Assembly (NCBI GenBank): GCA_002368155.1 | Contig: AP018180.1 | Span: 1,054,001-1,118,000, forward strand | Length of the DNA: 64,000 bases | Source of the DNA: Nostoc carneum NIES-2107 | GTDB taxonomy: Bacteria > Cyanobacteriota > Cyanobacteriia > Cyanobacteriales > Nostocaceae | Direction: 5' to 3' | In this document: positions 8,601 through 17,686 of the stretch, piece after piece | Numbering within the stretch: position 1 is the first letter of the stretch | Layout: every line of letters begins with the position of its first letter | Position numbers and translations under genes: made by a program | Notes under the pieces: generated by a model | Told to the model about the DNA's origin: nothing | What the model saw: the letters and a program-made list of their open reading frames with translations, nothing else | The model's database searches: none

Positions 8601-11600
8601 TTCGAGAACTGCAAACTGAGAATAAATCTATAGTTGCATATGTTGTTTCTGGAGAGCAATTATTAACAACTAGTGAATTGCGTAACTTTCTCAAACAGAA
8701 GTTACCTGATTATATGATTCCCAGTGCGATCGCTGTTCTGGAAACTTTACCTTTAACCCCCAACGGGAAAATAGATCGGCGTGCTTTACCAATTCCAGAT
8801 ATGGAACAGCATCGAGAAGTAGATTTTGTTCCACCGCGCACAGCAACAGAAGAAGCGATCGCTAATATTATCGCTGCTGTTTTGAAACTCAAACAAGTAG
8901 GTATTCACGATAACTTTTTTGAATTGGGGGGACATTCCCTACTAGCGACTCAAGTAATTGCGCGATTACAACAAACCTTAAATATTGAGTTACCGTTACG
9001 CTCTTTGTTAGCATCTCCTACGGTGGCTGGATTGAGTGCAGCAGTGACATCTTCAACAAAGACAGAATCTTCAGTTAATTTACCAACAATTGTCCCCAAT
9101 CCACAAAAGTTATATCAACCTTTTCCCCTCACCGACATTCAGCAAGCTTATTGGTTAGGACGCAATGAAGCTTTTGAATTAGGGAATATTGCTGCTCATG
9201 GTTATTTAGAATTAGATTGCCATTATCTAGATTTAACAAGATTAAATCTAGCTTGGCAAAAACTTATTTTGCGTCACGATATGCTACGCGCTGTTATTTT
9301 ATCAGATGGTCAACAGCAAATTCTCTCAACAGTTCCGGCTTATGAAATCGAAGTTTTGGATTTGCAAGATTTAGAGGTGATGCGTGAGCAAATGTCCCAT
9401 GAAGTTTTACCTGCGGAACAATGGCCTTTATTTAGAATTCGAGCTACACCTATAGATGAACAGTGTACCAGACTCCACCTCAGTTTTGATGCTTTGATTG
9501 CTGATGCTTGGAGTGTGTTTTTGCTGATGCGGGAGTGGTTACATCTATATAATAATTCTGAATTTGTCTTACCATCCTTAGAACTTTCCTTCCGTGATTA
9601 TGTGCTGGGAGAAGCAACTTTAAAAAATACACCCCAATATCAACGTTCTCAAGAATATTGGTTTAATCGATTAGATAGCTTACCACCAGCACCAGAATTA
9701 CCTTTAGCAAAAAATCCCAATGGAATTGCTAATCCTCGGTTTCAACGTCGCAGTTCCCAACTGTCGCCAGAACAATGGCGCAAATTACAAAATCGCGCTC
9801 AACAATTTCACTTAACTCCTTCGGGAGTTTTGTTAGCTGCTTTTGCAGAAATCCTCAGTCAATGGAGCAGACATCCCAAGTTTACGATTAATCTCACATT
9901 ATTTAAGCGTTTACCTTTACATCCCCAAGTAAATGAAATTGTCGGAGACTTCACCTCTTTGACACTTTTAGAAGTTGATTACTCAATTCCTCAAAGCTTT
10001 AGCAACCACGCTCAACAATTACAGCAACAACTATGGCAAGATTTAGATCACGGTTATATCAGTGGTTTGCAAGTACAACGAGAACTTAGCCGTCAACGTC
10101 AAAGTTATCAATTTATGCCGGTGGTATTTACTAGTACTCTAGGTTTAGAATCACTCGGTCAGGATACATCAATATTAAGTCAGTTAGGGGAGATTGTTTA
10201 CAGTATTAGTCAAACCCCGCAAGTTTGGTTAGATAATCAAATCAGAGAGCAAAACGGAACTTTAATATTTAACTGGGATGCGGTGGAAGAACTTTTTCCC
10301 GCAGGTTTGCTGGATGAGATGTTTGCTGCTTATTGCGATTTGCTCCAACAACTAATTATCTCAGATACGGTTTGGAGTGAAAGTCAGGGAGAATTACAAA
10401 AACCCACAATTGCAAATTATCCCACCGCACCCATTTCTGAGGAAACTTTGCACAGTTTGTTTATCAAGCAAGTGCAAATCCAAGCTGATTCTCCAGCAGT
10501 CATTACTCCAGAGCGTACCCTCACTTATCAGGAATTATACCAACGCGCTCTGCAATTAGCATCTCAACTGCGAGAATTGGGAGCAAGTAGCGACAATGCG
10601 ATCGCCGTTGTTATGGAAAAAGGTTGGGAGCAAGTTGTCGCTGTACTAGGAATTTTAATCGCCGGTGCGGCTTATCTTCCCATCGATTCCGAATTACCAG
10701 CAGAACGACAATGGTATTTGCTTACCCAAGGACAAGTTAAATTAATTGTCACTCAACCTCATCTTCACCTATCTTTACCATCAGGTGTTCAACAAGTATG
10801 TGTGGAAAGCCAACTCACACAAGATGAGAAAGATATCAAACTAGTCCAGAATCCCGATGATTTAGCTTATATCATCTACACTTCCGGTTCCACGGGTTTA
10901 CCCAAAGGCGTGATGATTGATCATCGGGGTGCGGTAAATACCATTTTGGATATCAACCGCCGTTTTGGGGTTAAATCAGGCGATCGCATCTTAGCTTTAT
11001 CAGCATTAAACTTCGACCTTTCAGTTTACGACATCTTCGGTATGTTAGCGGCGGGAGGAACGATAGTTATTCCCTCAGCAGAGCAAACCAAAGATCCCGC
11101 ACACTGGTTAGAGTTAATCGTATCTCAACAAATTACCCTGTGGAACTCAGTTCCAGCTTTGATGCAAATGTTGGTAGAATATCTCCCCAACCAACCACAA
11201 CAACTATCATCTCTGCGTCTAGCTTTGTTGAGTGGAGATTGGCTACCTCTCAATTTACCAAATCAAATCCAAAAATTGGGGACAAATATCCAAGTTGTGA
11301 GTTTAGGAGGAGCAACTGAAGCCTCCATTTGGTCAATTTACTATCCAATTACCCAAGTAGATCCTAACTGGAAAAGTATTCCCTACGGCAAACCACTCGA
11401 TAATCAACAAGTATATGTATTCAATCACAATTTGCAGCAAACTCCTGTTTGGGTGACGGGACAACTATATATTGGCGGAGTCGGTTTAGCAAAAGGTTAT
11501 TGGAAAGACGAAGAAAAGACAAACGCTAGTTTCATTATTCATCCAGTTACCAAAGAAAAATTGTATAAAACAGGCGACTTGGGATGCTATTTACCCGATG

Positions 11601-12997
11601 GGAATATAGAATTTTTAGGAAGAGAAGATTTTCAAGTCAAAATCAACGGTTATAGAATTGAACTCGGTGAAATCGAAGCCATATTAAAACAGCATCCCAC
11701 CGTCAAAGAAGCAGTAGTCACCACAGTCGAGCAAACACAGCAATTAGTTGCTTATATTGTTAGCGATACACCAACACCAAATTTAGCAGAAGCTTATCAA
11801 CCAACTCAACAACCAGGAGTATTAACCGATGCTGGAGAACGCATCGAATTTAAACTCCAGCAACCAGGAATCCGCAAATCGAAATCATCGCCAACTACTA
11901 TTCACTTACCCAAATCTGAACTTGAGCAAACAGCTTATCTCCAACGCCAAAGTTACAGAAAATTTCTACCCCAACAAATCTCCCTAGAACAATTTAGTAA
12001 ATTTCTCAACTGTCTCCAGCAAATGCAATTTGGTGATTATCCCCTCCCCAAATATCGCTATCCTTCAGCTGGAAGCCTTTATCCTGTACAAACTTACTTA
12101 TTCATCAAACCTAACACCATCGAAACCCTTCCCGGAGGAATATATTATTATCATCCCAGCCAGCACAACTTAATCTTACTCCACAACACCGACGAATTAG
12201 ACAGTAGCATTTACCGTGAGAATCAAGTACTTTTTCAACAATCCGCTTTTGCGATATATTTGATTGGGAAACTAAGTGCGATCGCACCGATGTATGGAGA
12301 ACTCGCCAGAGACTTCTGTCTTTTAGAAGCAGGACACATCGGACAATTACTCATGGACAACGCACCAACCCAAGAAATTGGTCTTTGTCCCCTTGGCTAT
12401 TTAGAATTTTCCCAAATTCAAGACTTATTTCAACTAGAAATCAATCAAATTCTCCTTTATAACTTTGTTGGTGGAAAGATAGATCCAATAGATTCTCAGC
12501 AATGGTCAATACTTAAAACTACCAAATCAAATACTACCCAATTTCGAGAATATTTACAGCAGAAACTTCCACAATACATGATACCTGCTGAATATATTTT
12601 CATTGACAACTTACCCCTAACCACCAACGGAAAAATAGATAGAAAAGCTTTACCAACTCCCAATCTCGCAACAGCCAAATCAGCAACCTTAGTTCCTCCG
12701 CAAACCCAAACCGAAAAAACCATCGCCGAATTCATCCAACAACTGCTGCAAATCGAGACAGTAGGAATACAGAATAACTTCTTTGAATTAGGAATAGACT
12801 CACTCAAACTTGTGCAGTTGAAAAATCACTTACAAAATCAACTCCAAGTCAACATTCCTATGCGTCAGCTATTAATCGAAACAACAAACATTCAACAACT
12901 AGCATTAGCCATTGACGAACAATTAATTATTGCCAAAATCACACACAACCCCCTATCCACAGAACAAGACGACGATAAAGAAATCATCCAAATTTGA
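5651..12997 (+). CDS. Two-module NRPS: docking-C-A(Orn/Lys-like)-PCP-Cy-A(Cys)+Ox-PCP
   Basis: About 2448 residues. Start chosen at the ATG overlapping the ACP stop, 6-12 bases after GGAAGGAG; an earlier in-frame start at 5633 lacks such a site. Domains by residue: TubC-like docking 1-55; condensation with HHIVIDG near 190; adenylation with YTSGSTG near 680; carrier GGHSLL near 1095; heterocyclization near 1130-1560 with DALIAD (DxxxxD); second adenylation near 1740 onward; a nitroreductase-like FMN oxidase inserted between A8 and A10 at about 2075-2270; carrier GIDSLK near 2378. Codes I extracted by hand: A1 D-V-G-E-L-V-S-I-D-K, close to the ornithine code DVGEIGSIDK; A2 DLYNLSLIWK, the classical cysteine code. 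Predicted action: acylate Orn/Lys with the isonitrile chain, then add Cys as a thiazoline and oxidise it to thiazole. Two repeat elements lie in-frame within A1. In the actinobacterial homolog one C domain acylates both Lys amino groups. Confidence 0.9.
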   Translation: MNLVEFLTQLSQQNIELWVEEDKLRYRGRKEGLNSTVLNQIKQHKIEIIDLLRQGFRTSKSYPLTYGQQGLWFLYKLAPTSAAYNVAFTARIRSHLNIPALQRAFQQLVNRHPTLRTTFAQKDGEPFQEVHEYQEVDFENIDASAKNEDELISQVIAAYQRPFDLEKGNLLRVNLFTCSEENYLILLTIHHIVIDGFSLGIILDELRSLYEAENTGRVISLPAIKYQYQDFVQWQRNILASSVGDELWNYWREQLAGELPILKLPTDRPRPPIQSYRGASHTFEVNQELTSQLREMAKAQGATLYMTLLTAFQVLLYRLSGQEDIIVGAPIEGRSQPQFAETVGFFVNMLALRVNLAGNSTFSQLLTQVRQTVLDAIAHQDYPSTLLIERSQLNRDPSLPGLFRVSFNLLKLSEIAQDYELSVSEKTKVRENWGGLTLEPFVIPQQEGQNDLVFDMMETTASLIGIFRYNSDLFDATTITRIANHFQTLLAGIIANPQQQIAFLPLLTEAETNHLLWKWNNNQVDYPQDRVIHQLFENCVNQQPNAVAVVFGEQQLTYQQLNSKANQLAHYLRSLGIGKNQLVGICVERSLEMIIALLAVLKAGGGYLPLDPAYPEERLSFMLRDSQVSILLTQQRLVASLAIEELAVVCLDRDWEDISQESEDNLVINTTSQDLAYVIYTSGSTGKSKGVAIAHRSLVNAFYAWEKAYQIPSLTSHLQMASFAFDVFSGDVIRALCSGAKLVLCPREWLLEPDKLYKLMLVEKIDSAEFVPPVLRNLVEYLQRTQQNLHFMKLLVVGSDSLYVQEYEEFQRFCGEQTRLINSYGVTEACIDSTYFELGTGDWGLGTGDWGLGKLGSGLVPIGRPFANTQVYILDRYLQLVPIGVAGELYIGGAGLAQGYLNRPDLTKEKFIPNPFVQTRFIASLHTPILYKTGDLARYLPDGNVELLGRMDDQVKIRGFRIELGEIEAVLSSHPQVQAAVVMLRELQTENKSIVAYVVSGEQLLTTSELRNFLKQKLPDYMIPSAIAVLETLPLTPNGKIDRRALPIPDMEQHREVDFVPPRTATEEAIANIIAAVLKLKQVGIHDNFFELGGHSLLATQVIARLQQTLNIELPLRSLLASPTVAGLSAAVTSSTKTESSVNLPTIVPNPQKLYQPFPLTDIQQAYWLGRNEAFELGNIAAHGYLELDCHYLDLTRLNLAWQKLILRHDMLRAVILSDGQQQILSTVPAYEIEVLDLQDLEVMREQMSHEVLPAEQWPLFRIRATPIDEQCTRLHLSFDALIADAWSVFLLMREWLHLYNNSEFVLPSLELSFRDYVLGEATLKNTPQYQRSQEYWFNRLDSLPPAPELPLAKNPNGIANPRFQRRSSQLSPEQWRKLQNRAQQFHLTPSGVLLAAFAEILSQWSRHPKFTINLTLFKRLPLHPQVNEIVGDFTSLTLLEVDYSIPQSFSNHAQQLQQQLWQDLDHGYISGLQVQRELSRQRQSYQFMPVVFTSTLGLESLGQDTSILSQLGEIVYSISQTPQVWLDNQIREQNGTLIFNWDAVEELFPAGLLDEMFAAYCDLLQQLIISDTVWSESQGELQKPTIANYPTAPISEETLHSLFIKQVQIQADSPAVITPERTLTYQELYQRALQLASQLRELGASSDNAIAVVMEKGWEQVVAVLGILIAGAAYLPIDSELPAERQWYLLTQGQVKLIVTQPHLHLSLPSGVQQVCVESQLTQDEKDIKLVQNPDDLAYIIYTSGSTGLPKGVMIDHRGAVNTILDINRRFGVKSGDRILALSALNFDLSVYDIFGMLAAGGTIVIPSAEQTKDPAHWLELIVSQQITLWNSVPALMQMLVEYLPNQPQQLSSLRLALLSGDWLPLNLPNQIQKLGTNIQVVSLGGATEASIWSIYYPITQVDPNWKSIPYGKPLDNQQVYVFNHNLQQTPVWVTGQLYIGGVGLAKGYWKDEEKTNASFIIHPVTKEKLYKTGDLGCYLPDGNIEFLGREDFQVKINGYRIELGEIEAILKQHPTVKEAVVTTVEQTQQLVAYIVSDTPTPNLAEAYQPTQQPGVLTDAGERIEFKLQQPGIRKSKSSPTTIHLPKSELEQTAYLQRQSYRKFLPQQISLEQFSKFLNCLQQMQFGDYPLPKYRYPSAGSLYPVQTYLFIKPNTIETLPGGIYYYHPSQHNLILLHNTDELDSSIYRENQVLFQQSAFAIYLIGKLSAIAPMYGELARDFCLLEAGHIGQLLMDNAPTQEIGLCPLGYLEFSQIQDLFQLEINQILLYNFVGGKIDPIDSQQWSILKTTKSNTTQFREYLQQKLPQYMIPAEYIFIDNLPLTTNGKIDRKALPTPNLATAKSATLVPPQTQTEKTIAEFIQQLLQIETVGIQNNFFELGIDSLKLVQLKNHLQNQLQVNIPMRQLLIETTNIQQLALAIDEQLIIAKITHNPLSTEQDDDKEIIQI
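8163..8208. repeat. In-frame heptamer array inside NRPS A1 domain
   Basis: Six tandem 7-mers (four TGGGGAC, two TGGGGAT) plus a partial copy. Three copies make 21 bases, so the array reads as G-L-G-T-G-D-W repeats without breaking the frame. It lies just after core motif A5 (NSYGVTE), in a surface loop before A6. Confidence 0.9.
8403..8422. repeat. In-frame palindromic repeat inside NRPS A1 domain
   Basis: Arms AGACGCGAT and ATCGCGTCT are exact reverse complements around a 2-base centre. The element is a typical dispersed cyanobacterial palindrome and is translated as part of the A-domain sequence between PNPFVQ and the KTGDLARYLPDG motif (A7). Confidence 0.75.
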
Positions 12998-13007
12998 ATG
13001 TATTGAT

Positions 13008-13165
13008 AGCTCACGCAGAGTCGCAGAGTCGCAGAGAGTAAGAGTTGATTTTTTAATTTGGATATCAAGTTCAGCAACGCCAACAGTATACATCTATATT
13101 ATTAGACCCCTTGCAAAAGTATTTCTCCGTATTCTCTTCTCTGCGCCTCTGCGCCTCTGCGTGAA
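13008..13165. repeat. Intergenic GCAGAGTC / GCGCCTCT repeats between the two NRPS genes
   Basis: The 190-base spacer contains CGCAGAGTCGCAGAGTCGCAGAG near 13014-13036 and its approximate inverse CTCTGCGCCTCTGCGCC near 13140-13157, so a long imperfect hairpin is possible. It may attenuate or process the long NRPS transcript. No gene is seen. Confidence 0.65.
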
Positions 13166-13189
13166 ACAAAAAAATCTTTGAACACAAAC

Positions 13190-16100
13190 ATGATGAACAA
13201 AAACCAACTTTTAATCGAACTCGAAAAACGAGGAATCAAACTCTGGCTAGAAAACAACCTATTAAACATCGAAGCACCAAAAGGAACACTAACACCAGAA
13301 CTACGCGATTCCCTCAAAGAACATAAACCAGAAATTATCAAACTCCTAAATCTCAACAACATCAAAACAACCTCCCTACCAATTATCAAACCAAATCCTC
13401 AACAACTTCACCAACCATTTCCCCTCACCGACATCCAACAGGCGCACTGGTTGGGACGCAATCAAGTATTTGAATTAAGCCATGTCAGCAATCATGTTTA
13501 CATAGAATTTGAAACTACTAACTTAGACATATTGCGCCTAACAACAGCTTGGCAAAAACTCATTCAACGTCATGATATGCTCAAGGCGATAGTATTACCC
13601 ACAGGAGAACAAAAAATCTTAGATAAAGTTCCCGATTATCAAATTACTATCCTAGACTTGCGAGAATTAGAAACCCCACAAATCGAAATTGAATTAACAG
13701 CAATCCGCGACAAACTATCTCAAAAAAACCTACCTTCGCACCAATGGCCTTGGTTTGATATTCGAGCCACTTATTTAAATCAACAACAAATTCGCCTGCA
13801 TCTGAGCATGGATTTATTGCTGATAGATGCTGCAAGTATTCGGATTTTATTTCACGAATGGCATCAACTTTATCAAAATCCCGAATTATCATTACCACCA
13901 TTAGAACTATCATTTCGAGATTACGTCATCGCTAAAAATTCTCTCCAAGACTCAGAATTAGTCAAGCGATCGCAAACTTATTGGTTCAATCGTTTAGATA
14001 CTCTCCCACCAGCACCGGAACTACCCCTAGCTTGTTTTCCTAGTGAATTAAAAGAGTATACATTCAAACGCTATGCTGGAAAACTAGAACCCCATATATG
14101 GCAAAAATTAAAATATCGGGGTCAAAAAGCTGGTTTAACTCCTTCTATTATCTTGCTAACTGCTTTTGCAGAAGTTTTAACTTTTTGGAGTAAAAATTCT
14201 TCCTTTACCCTCAATTTAACTGTCCTGGAACGTCTACCCCTTCATCCGCAAATCAATCAAATTATTGGCGATTTTACTAATACAAATCTTTTGGCAATAG
14301 ACAATTCATCAGCGAATACATTTACAAATTTAGCTCTAAAAATTCAACAACAATTACTCCCCGATTTAGATCATATCTATATTAGTGGAGTAGAAGTATT
14401 GCGGAAATTGCTCAATCAAAAGCAAACAGAATTGACCGCAGCTATGCCTATAGTATTTAGTAGTGTGTTAGGTTTGGGTAATTTTTCTCAAGCAGATTTA
14501 GAATATAACTTTTTAGGAGAAGTGGTGTATGGTATTAGCCAAACCCCGCAAGTTTCCTTAGAACATCAAGTTGCAGAACATAATGGAAGCTTAATTTTTA
14601 ATTGGGATGCAGTAGAAGCACTCTTCCCTGTGTGTATGTTGGATGAAATGTTTACAGTTTACTGCAATTTGCTGGAGCGTTTATCCCTAGAAGATGAATT
14701 GTGGACAGAACCCATAGAATTATTACCATCAATCCCAATTCATCCTCATCCACCAATTTCACAAACAGCTTTACTCCACACTTTATTTTTTGCACAAGTA
14801 TCTCAACGTCCACAACAACAAGCCATCATTAGCAGCGATCGCATTTTCACTTATCAAGAGTTAAGCGATCGCGTCACTGAATTAGCACAACAATTAGGCG
14901 ATCGTTCTCAGGTAGTGATCGCCATCATTATGGAAAAAGGTTGGAAACAGGTTGTTGCTGCTTTGGCTATCCTTGCTGCTGGTGGTATCTATGTCCCCAT
15001 CGATCCAGGATTACCACAGGAACGTATATGGTACTGCTTACAACAAGCAGAAGTCAAACTCATACTGACGGAAACTAGCCTTGTTCATAGTCTGGAATAT
15101 CCACAGAACATCCCGACTTTGTCTATAGATTCATTACCAACTCCACCATCTCACCAGCCATACCAGCAAATCCCCAAACCCACAGACTTAGCCTATATCA
15201 TCTACACCTCTGGTTCTACAGGAACACCCAAAGGTGTGATGATTACTCATGAAAGTGCAGTCAACACGATTTTAGATATTAACGAACGCTTTCGGATCAA
15301 TTCAGGCGATCGCATCTTAGCTATTTCTGCTTTCAGTTTCGACCTCTCAGTTTACGACATCTTCGGCACCTTAGCAGCAGGAGGAACCATAGTCATTCCT
15401 GATGCTGCAAACAGTAAAGATCCATCTCATTGGAGTGAATTAATTACCAAACATCAAATCACAATTTGGAACTCAGTTCCAGCTTTCATGCAGATGTTAA
15501 TTGAGTATAATTTCAATCATTCTCAAGTTACATTTAACACTCTCAGATTAGTTTTATTGAGTGGTGATTGGATACCCTTAAATTTACCAACACAAATCCA
15601 AACATTATCTCCACAAGCCGAAATCATTAGTTTAGGAGGAGCAACAGAAGCCGCCATTTGGTCAATTTATTATCCAATTACCCAAGTTCACCCCAACTGG
15701 AAAAGTATTCCCTACGGAAAACCACTGAAAAATCAATATATTTACGTGTTAAATACATCTCTGCAAAAATGTCCTGTTTGGGTAACAGGAGAATTATATA
15801 TTGGGGGAATGGGATTAGCAAAAGGTTACTGGAAAGACGAAGAAAAAACAAAGGCTAGTTTCATTATTCATCCAGTTACCAAAGAAAAATTATATAAAAC
15901 AGGCGACTTGGGACGCTATTTACCCGATGGAAATATTGAATTTTTAGGCAGAGAAGATTTTCAAGTTAAAATCAATGGTTATCGTATTGAACTCGGTGAA
16001 ATTGAAGCCACATTACAACAGCATCCCACCGTTAAAGAAGTTGTAGTTACAACATTACAGAAAACACAACAAATAATCGCTTACATTGTTCCAAAACCAG

Positions 16101-17335
16101 AGTCAAACATCACCACTCAAGAAATACGTTCTTTTCTCCAAACTAAATTACCAGCATACATGATTCCCTCTACTTTCATGTTGTTAGCATCTTTCCCGCT
16201 CACAGCCAATGGTAAAGTAGATCGTCAAGCATTACCTATTACTGAAGGTACTCAACCAGAATTAACACAAACTTTTACCCCCCCTCGTAACCAAGTAGAA
16301 GAAATATTAATTACAAGTTGGAAGGAATTATTTCAACTTCCGCAAATCAGCATTTATGACAACTTCTTTGCATTAGGCGGACATTCATTTTTAGCACTAC
16401 AATTAATCTCCAAAATTAATCAAAAATTTCACACCAATATACCTCTGAGTACACTTTTTCACTATCCAACGGTAGCCGAATTAGGAAATTTTCTCATCCA
16501 AAATCATCACGCTTCCCCAACACCTATATCTTTAGTTCCCATCCAACCACAAGGAACTAAACCACCATTATTTTGTATTCATCCCACAGGGGGACAAGTC
16601 ATGGTGTATCAACATCTTGCCAACTGTTTAGGAACAAATCAACCTGTGTACGCTCTCCAGTCTCGCGCTCTTAAAAACTCACTGGATGAGCATAATAGCA
16701 TTGAAAATATGGCTGTAGAATACGCCAAAATCATTCGCCAACATCAACCTGATGGTGCTTATCATCTTATGGGTTGGTCTATGGGTGGAGTCATTGCCGT
16801 TAGTATTACTAAAGAATTAGAACAACAAGGATGTCAAGTTGATTTTCTGGGACTTGTAGACGCGTTCTTATTTCCAACTTTGACACCTGATCCTTTATAT
16901 GAATTAGCATTAGTGTTTGGTGGTACTTTTGTTGATGCTTTGATGAGCCTAGATACTGTTCAACAGCAACAACTACGAGAACAACTCATGAATTTAACTG
17001 CTATTGAACGTCTGCAATTAATCATGAATTGGGGACAATCACAAAATTTACTTTCAATAGAACTATCAGAAGTATCAATGGAAATATTGCAAAAACAACT
17101 AGAAATAACCGAAATTCACCAAAAAATCTTAAAAAACCACCAACCACCACAAATTAAAGCTCAAATCTGCATCTGGTGGGCTGCACAACAACTCACACCT
17201 CAATTACCCCGTACCAACTGGAGTCAATATACTATCAAAGCAACTCACACAAAAATCTTAGATAGCAACCATTTTACCATCATGCTTCCCCCCTGCAATA
17301 AAACGCTCGCCCAGCAATTACAAGAGTACATTTAA
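13190..17335 (+). CDS. Terminal NRPS module: docking-Cy-A(Cys)-PCP-TE
   Basis: About 1381 residues. ATG codons at 13190 and 13193 are preferred over a TTG at 13178; no strong ribosome site is visible. Domains by residue: TubC-like docking 1-55; heterocyclization about 70-490 with DLLLID (DxxxxD) near 206; adenylation with YTSGSTG near 672; carrier GGHSFL near 1062; thioesterase with GWSMGG nucleophile motif near 1193. The hand-read code is DLYNLSLIWK, cysteine, identical to module 2. No oxidase insertion follows A8, so this ring should stay a thiazoline unless oxidised elsewhere. The A domain is almost identical to that of module 2 over long stretches (for example LAKGYWKDEEKT and FLGREDFQVKINGYRIELGE), which points to recent duplication. 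The TE should release the chain as acid or macrocycle, unlike the terminal reductase of the actinobacterial NRPSs. Confidence 0.9.
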   Translation: MMNKNQLLIELEKRGIKLWLENNLLNIEAPKGTLTPELRDSLKEHKPEIIKLLNLNNIKTTSLPIIKPNPQQLHQPFPLTDIQQAHWLGRNQVFELSHVSNHVYIEFETTNLDILRLTTAWQKLIQRHDMLKAIVLPTGEQKILDKVPDYQITILDLRELETPQIEIELTAIRDKLSQKNLPSHQWPWFDIRATYLNQQQIRLHLSMDLLLIDAASIRILFHEWHQLYQNPELSLPPLELSFRDYVIAKNSLQDSELVKRSQTYWFNRLDTLPPAPELPLACFPSELKEYTFKRYAGKLEPHIWQKLKYRGQKAGLTPSIILLTAFAEVLTFWSKNSSFTLNLTVLERLPLHPQINQIIGDFTNTNLLAIDNSSANTFTNLALKIQQQLLPDLDHIYISGVEVLRKLLNQKQTELTAAMPIVFSSVLGLGNFSQADLEYNFLGEVVYGISQTPQVSLEHQVAEHNGSLIFNWDAVEALFPVCMLDEMFTVYCNLLERLSLEDELWTEPIELLPSIPIHPHPPISQTALLHTLFFAQVSQRPQQQAIISSDRIFTYQELSDRVTELAQQLGDRSQVVIAIIMEKGWKQVVAALAILAAGGIYVPIDPGLPQERIWYCLQQAEVKLILTETSLVHSLEYPQNIPTLSIDSLPTPPSHQPYQQIPKPTDLAYIIYTSGSTGTPKGVMITHESAVNTILDINERFRINSGDRILAISAFSFDLSVYDIFGTLAAGGTIVIPDAANSKDPSHWSELITKHQITIWNSVPAFMQMLIEYNFNHSQVTFNTLRLVLLSGDWIPLNLPTQIQTLSPQAEIISLGGATEAAIWSIYYPITQVHPNWKSIPYGKPLKNQYIYVLNTSLQKCPVWVTGELYIGGMGLAKGYWKDEEKTKASFIIHPVTKEKLYKTGDLGRYLPDGNIEFLGREDFQVKINGYRIELGEIEATLQQHPTVKEVVVTTLQKTQQIIAYIVPKPESNITTQEIRSFLQTKLPAYMIPSTFMLLASFPLTANGKVDRQALPITEGTQPELTQTFTPPRNQVEEILITSWKELFQLPQISIYDNFFALGGHSFLALQLISKINQKFHTNIPLSTLFHYPTVAELGNFLIQNHHASPTPISLVPIQPQGTKPPLFCIHPTGGQVMVYQHLANCLGTNQPVYALQSRALKNSLDEHNSIENMAVEYAKIIRQHQPDGAYHLMGWSMGGVIAVSITKELEQQGCQVDFLGLVDAFLFPTLTPDPLYELALVFGGTFVDALMSLDTVQQQQLREQLMNLTAIERLQLIMNWGQSQNLLSIELSEVSMEILQKQLEITEIHQKILKNHQPPQIKAQICIWWAAQQLTPQLPRTNWSQYTIKATHTKILDSNHFTIMLPPCNKTLAQQLQEYI

Positions 17336-17384
17336 TTACATACCAAAAGAATTCAAACGCTTACGTGGTAGTCATAAAGTTTGA

Positions 17385-17639
17385 CAACTCAAACTGAACT
17401 CAACCAATGCTCAGGCTTATCTGAATCGGGGTATAGCTTACCATCAACTTGGTCACGAACCAGCGGCAATTGCAGACTTACAAAAAGCGGTTGAATACTT
17501 TGCCCAACAGGGTGAAACTATAACCTATGACAAAGCTTTCTTATTACTGAAAAATTTACAGCAACAACTCTCATCATTATCAGAAATTGCTCTAATCACC
17601 ATAGACGCAAGGACTAAGGAATATGGAGTTACTTCTTGA
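17385..17639 (+). pseudogene. TPR-protein C-terminal remnant
   Basis: The frame open from 17385 reads as a tetratricopeptide unit (NAQAYLNRGIAYHQLGHEP, AAIADLQKAVEYFAQQGE) and runs to a stop at 17637-17639 with no start codon or upstream TPR repeats. It looks like the tail of a gene whose front has been lost. It lies 50 bases after the NRPS stop on the same strand. Confidence 0.65.
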
Positions 17640-17686
17640 ACTGTCTAATTATTGTCACAAAGAACTCAAATACTCACCTAATTCCT

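Noticed and set aside
12930-13181. Frames covering the spacer between the two NRPS genes
   Set aside because: They translate GCAGAG/CTCTGC repeats and overlap the NRPS1 end out of frame.
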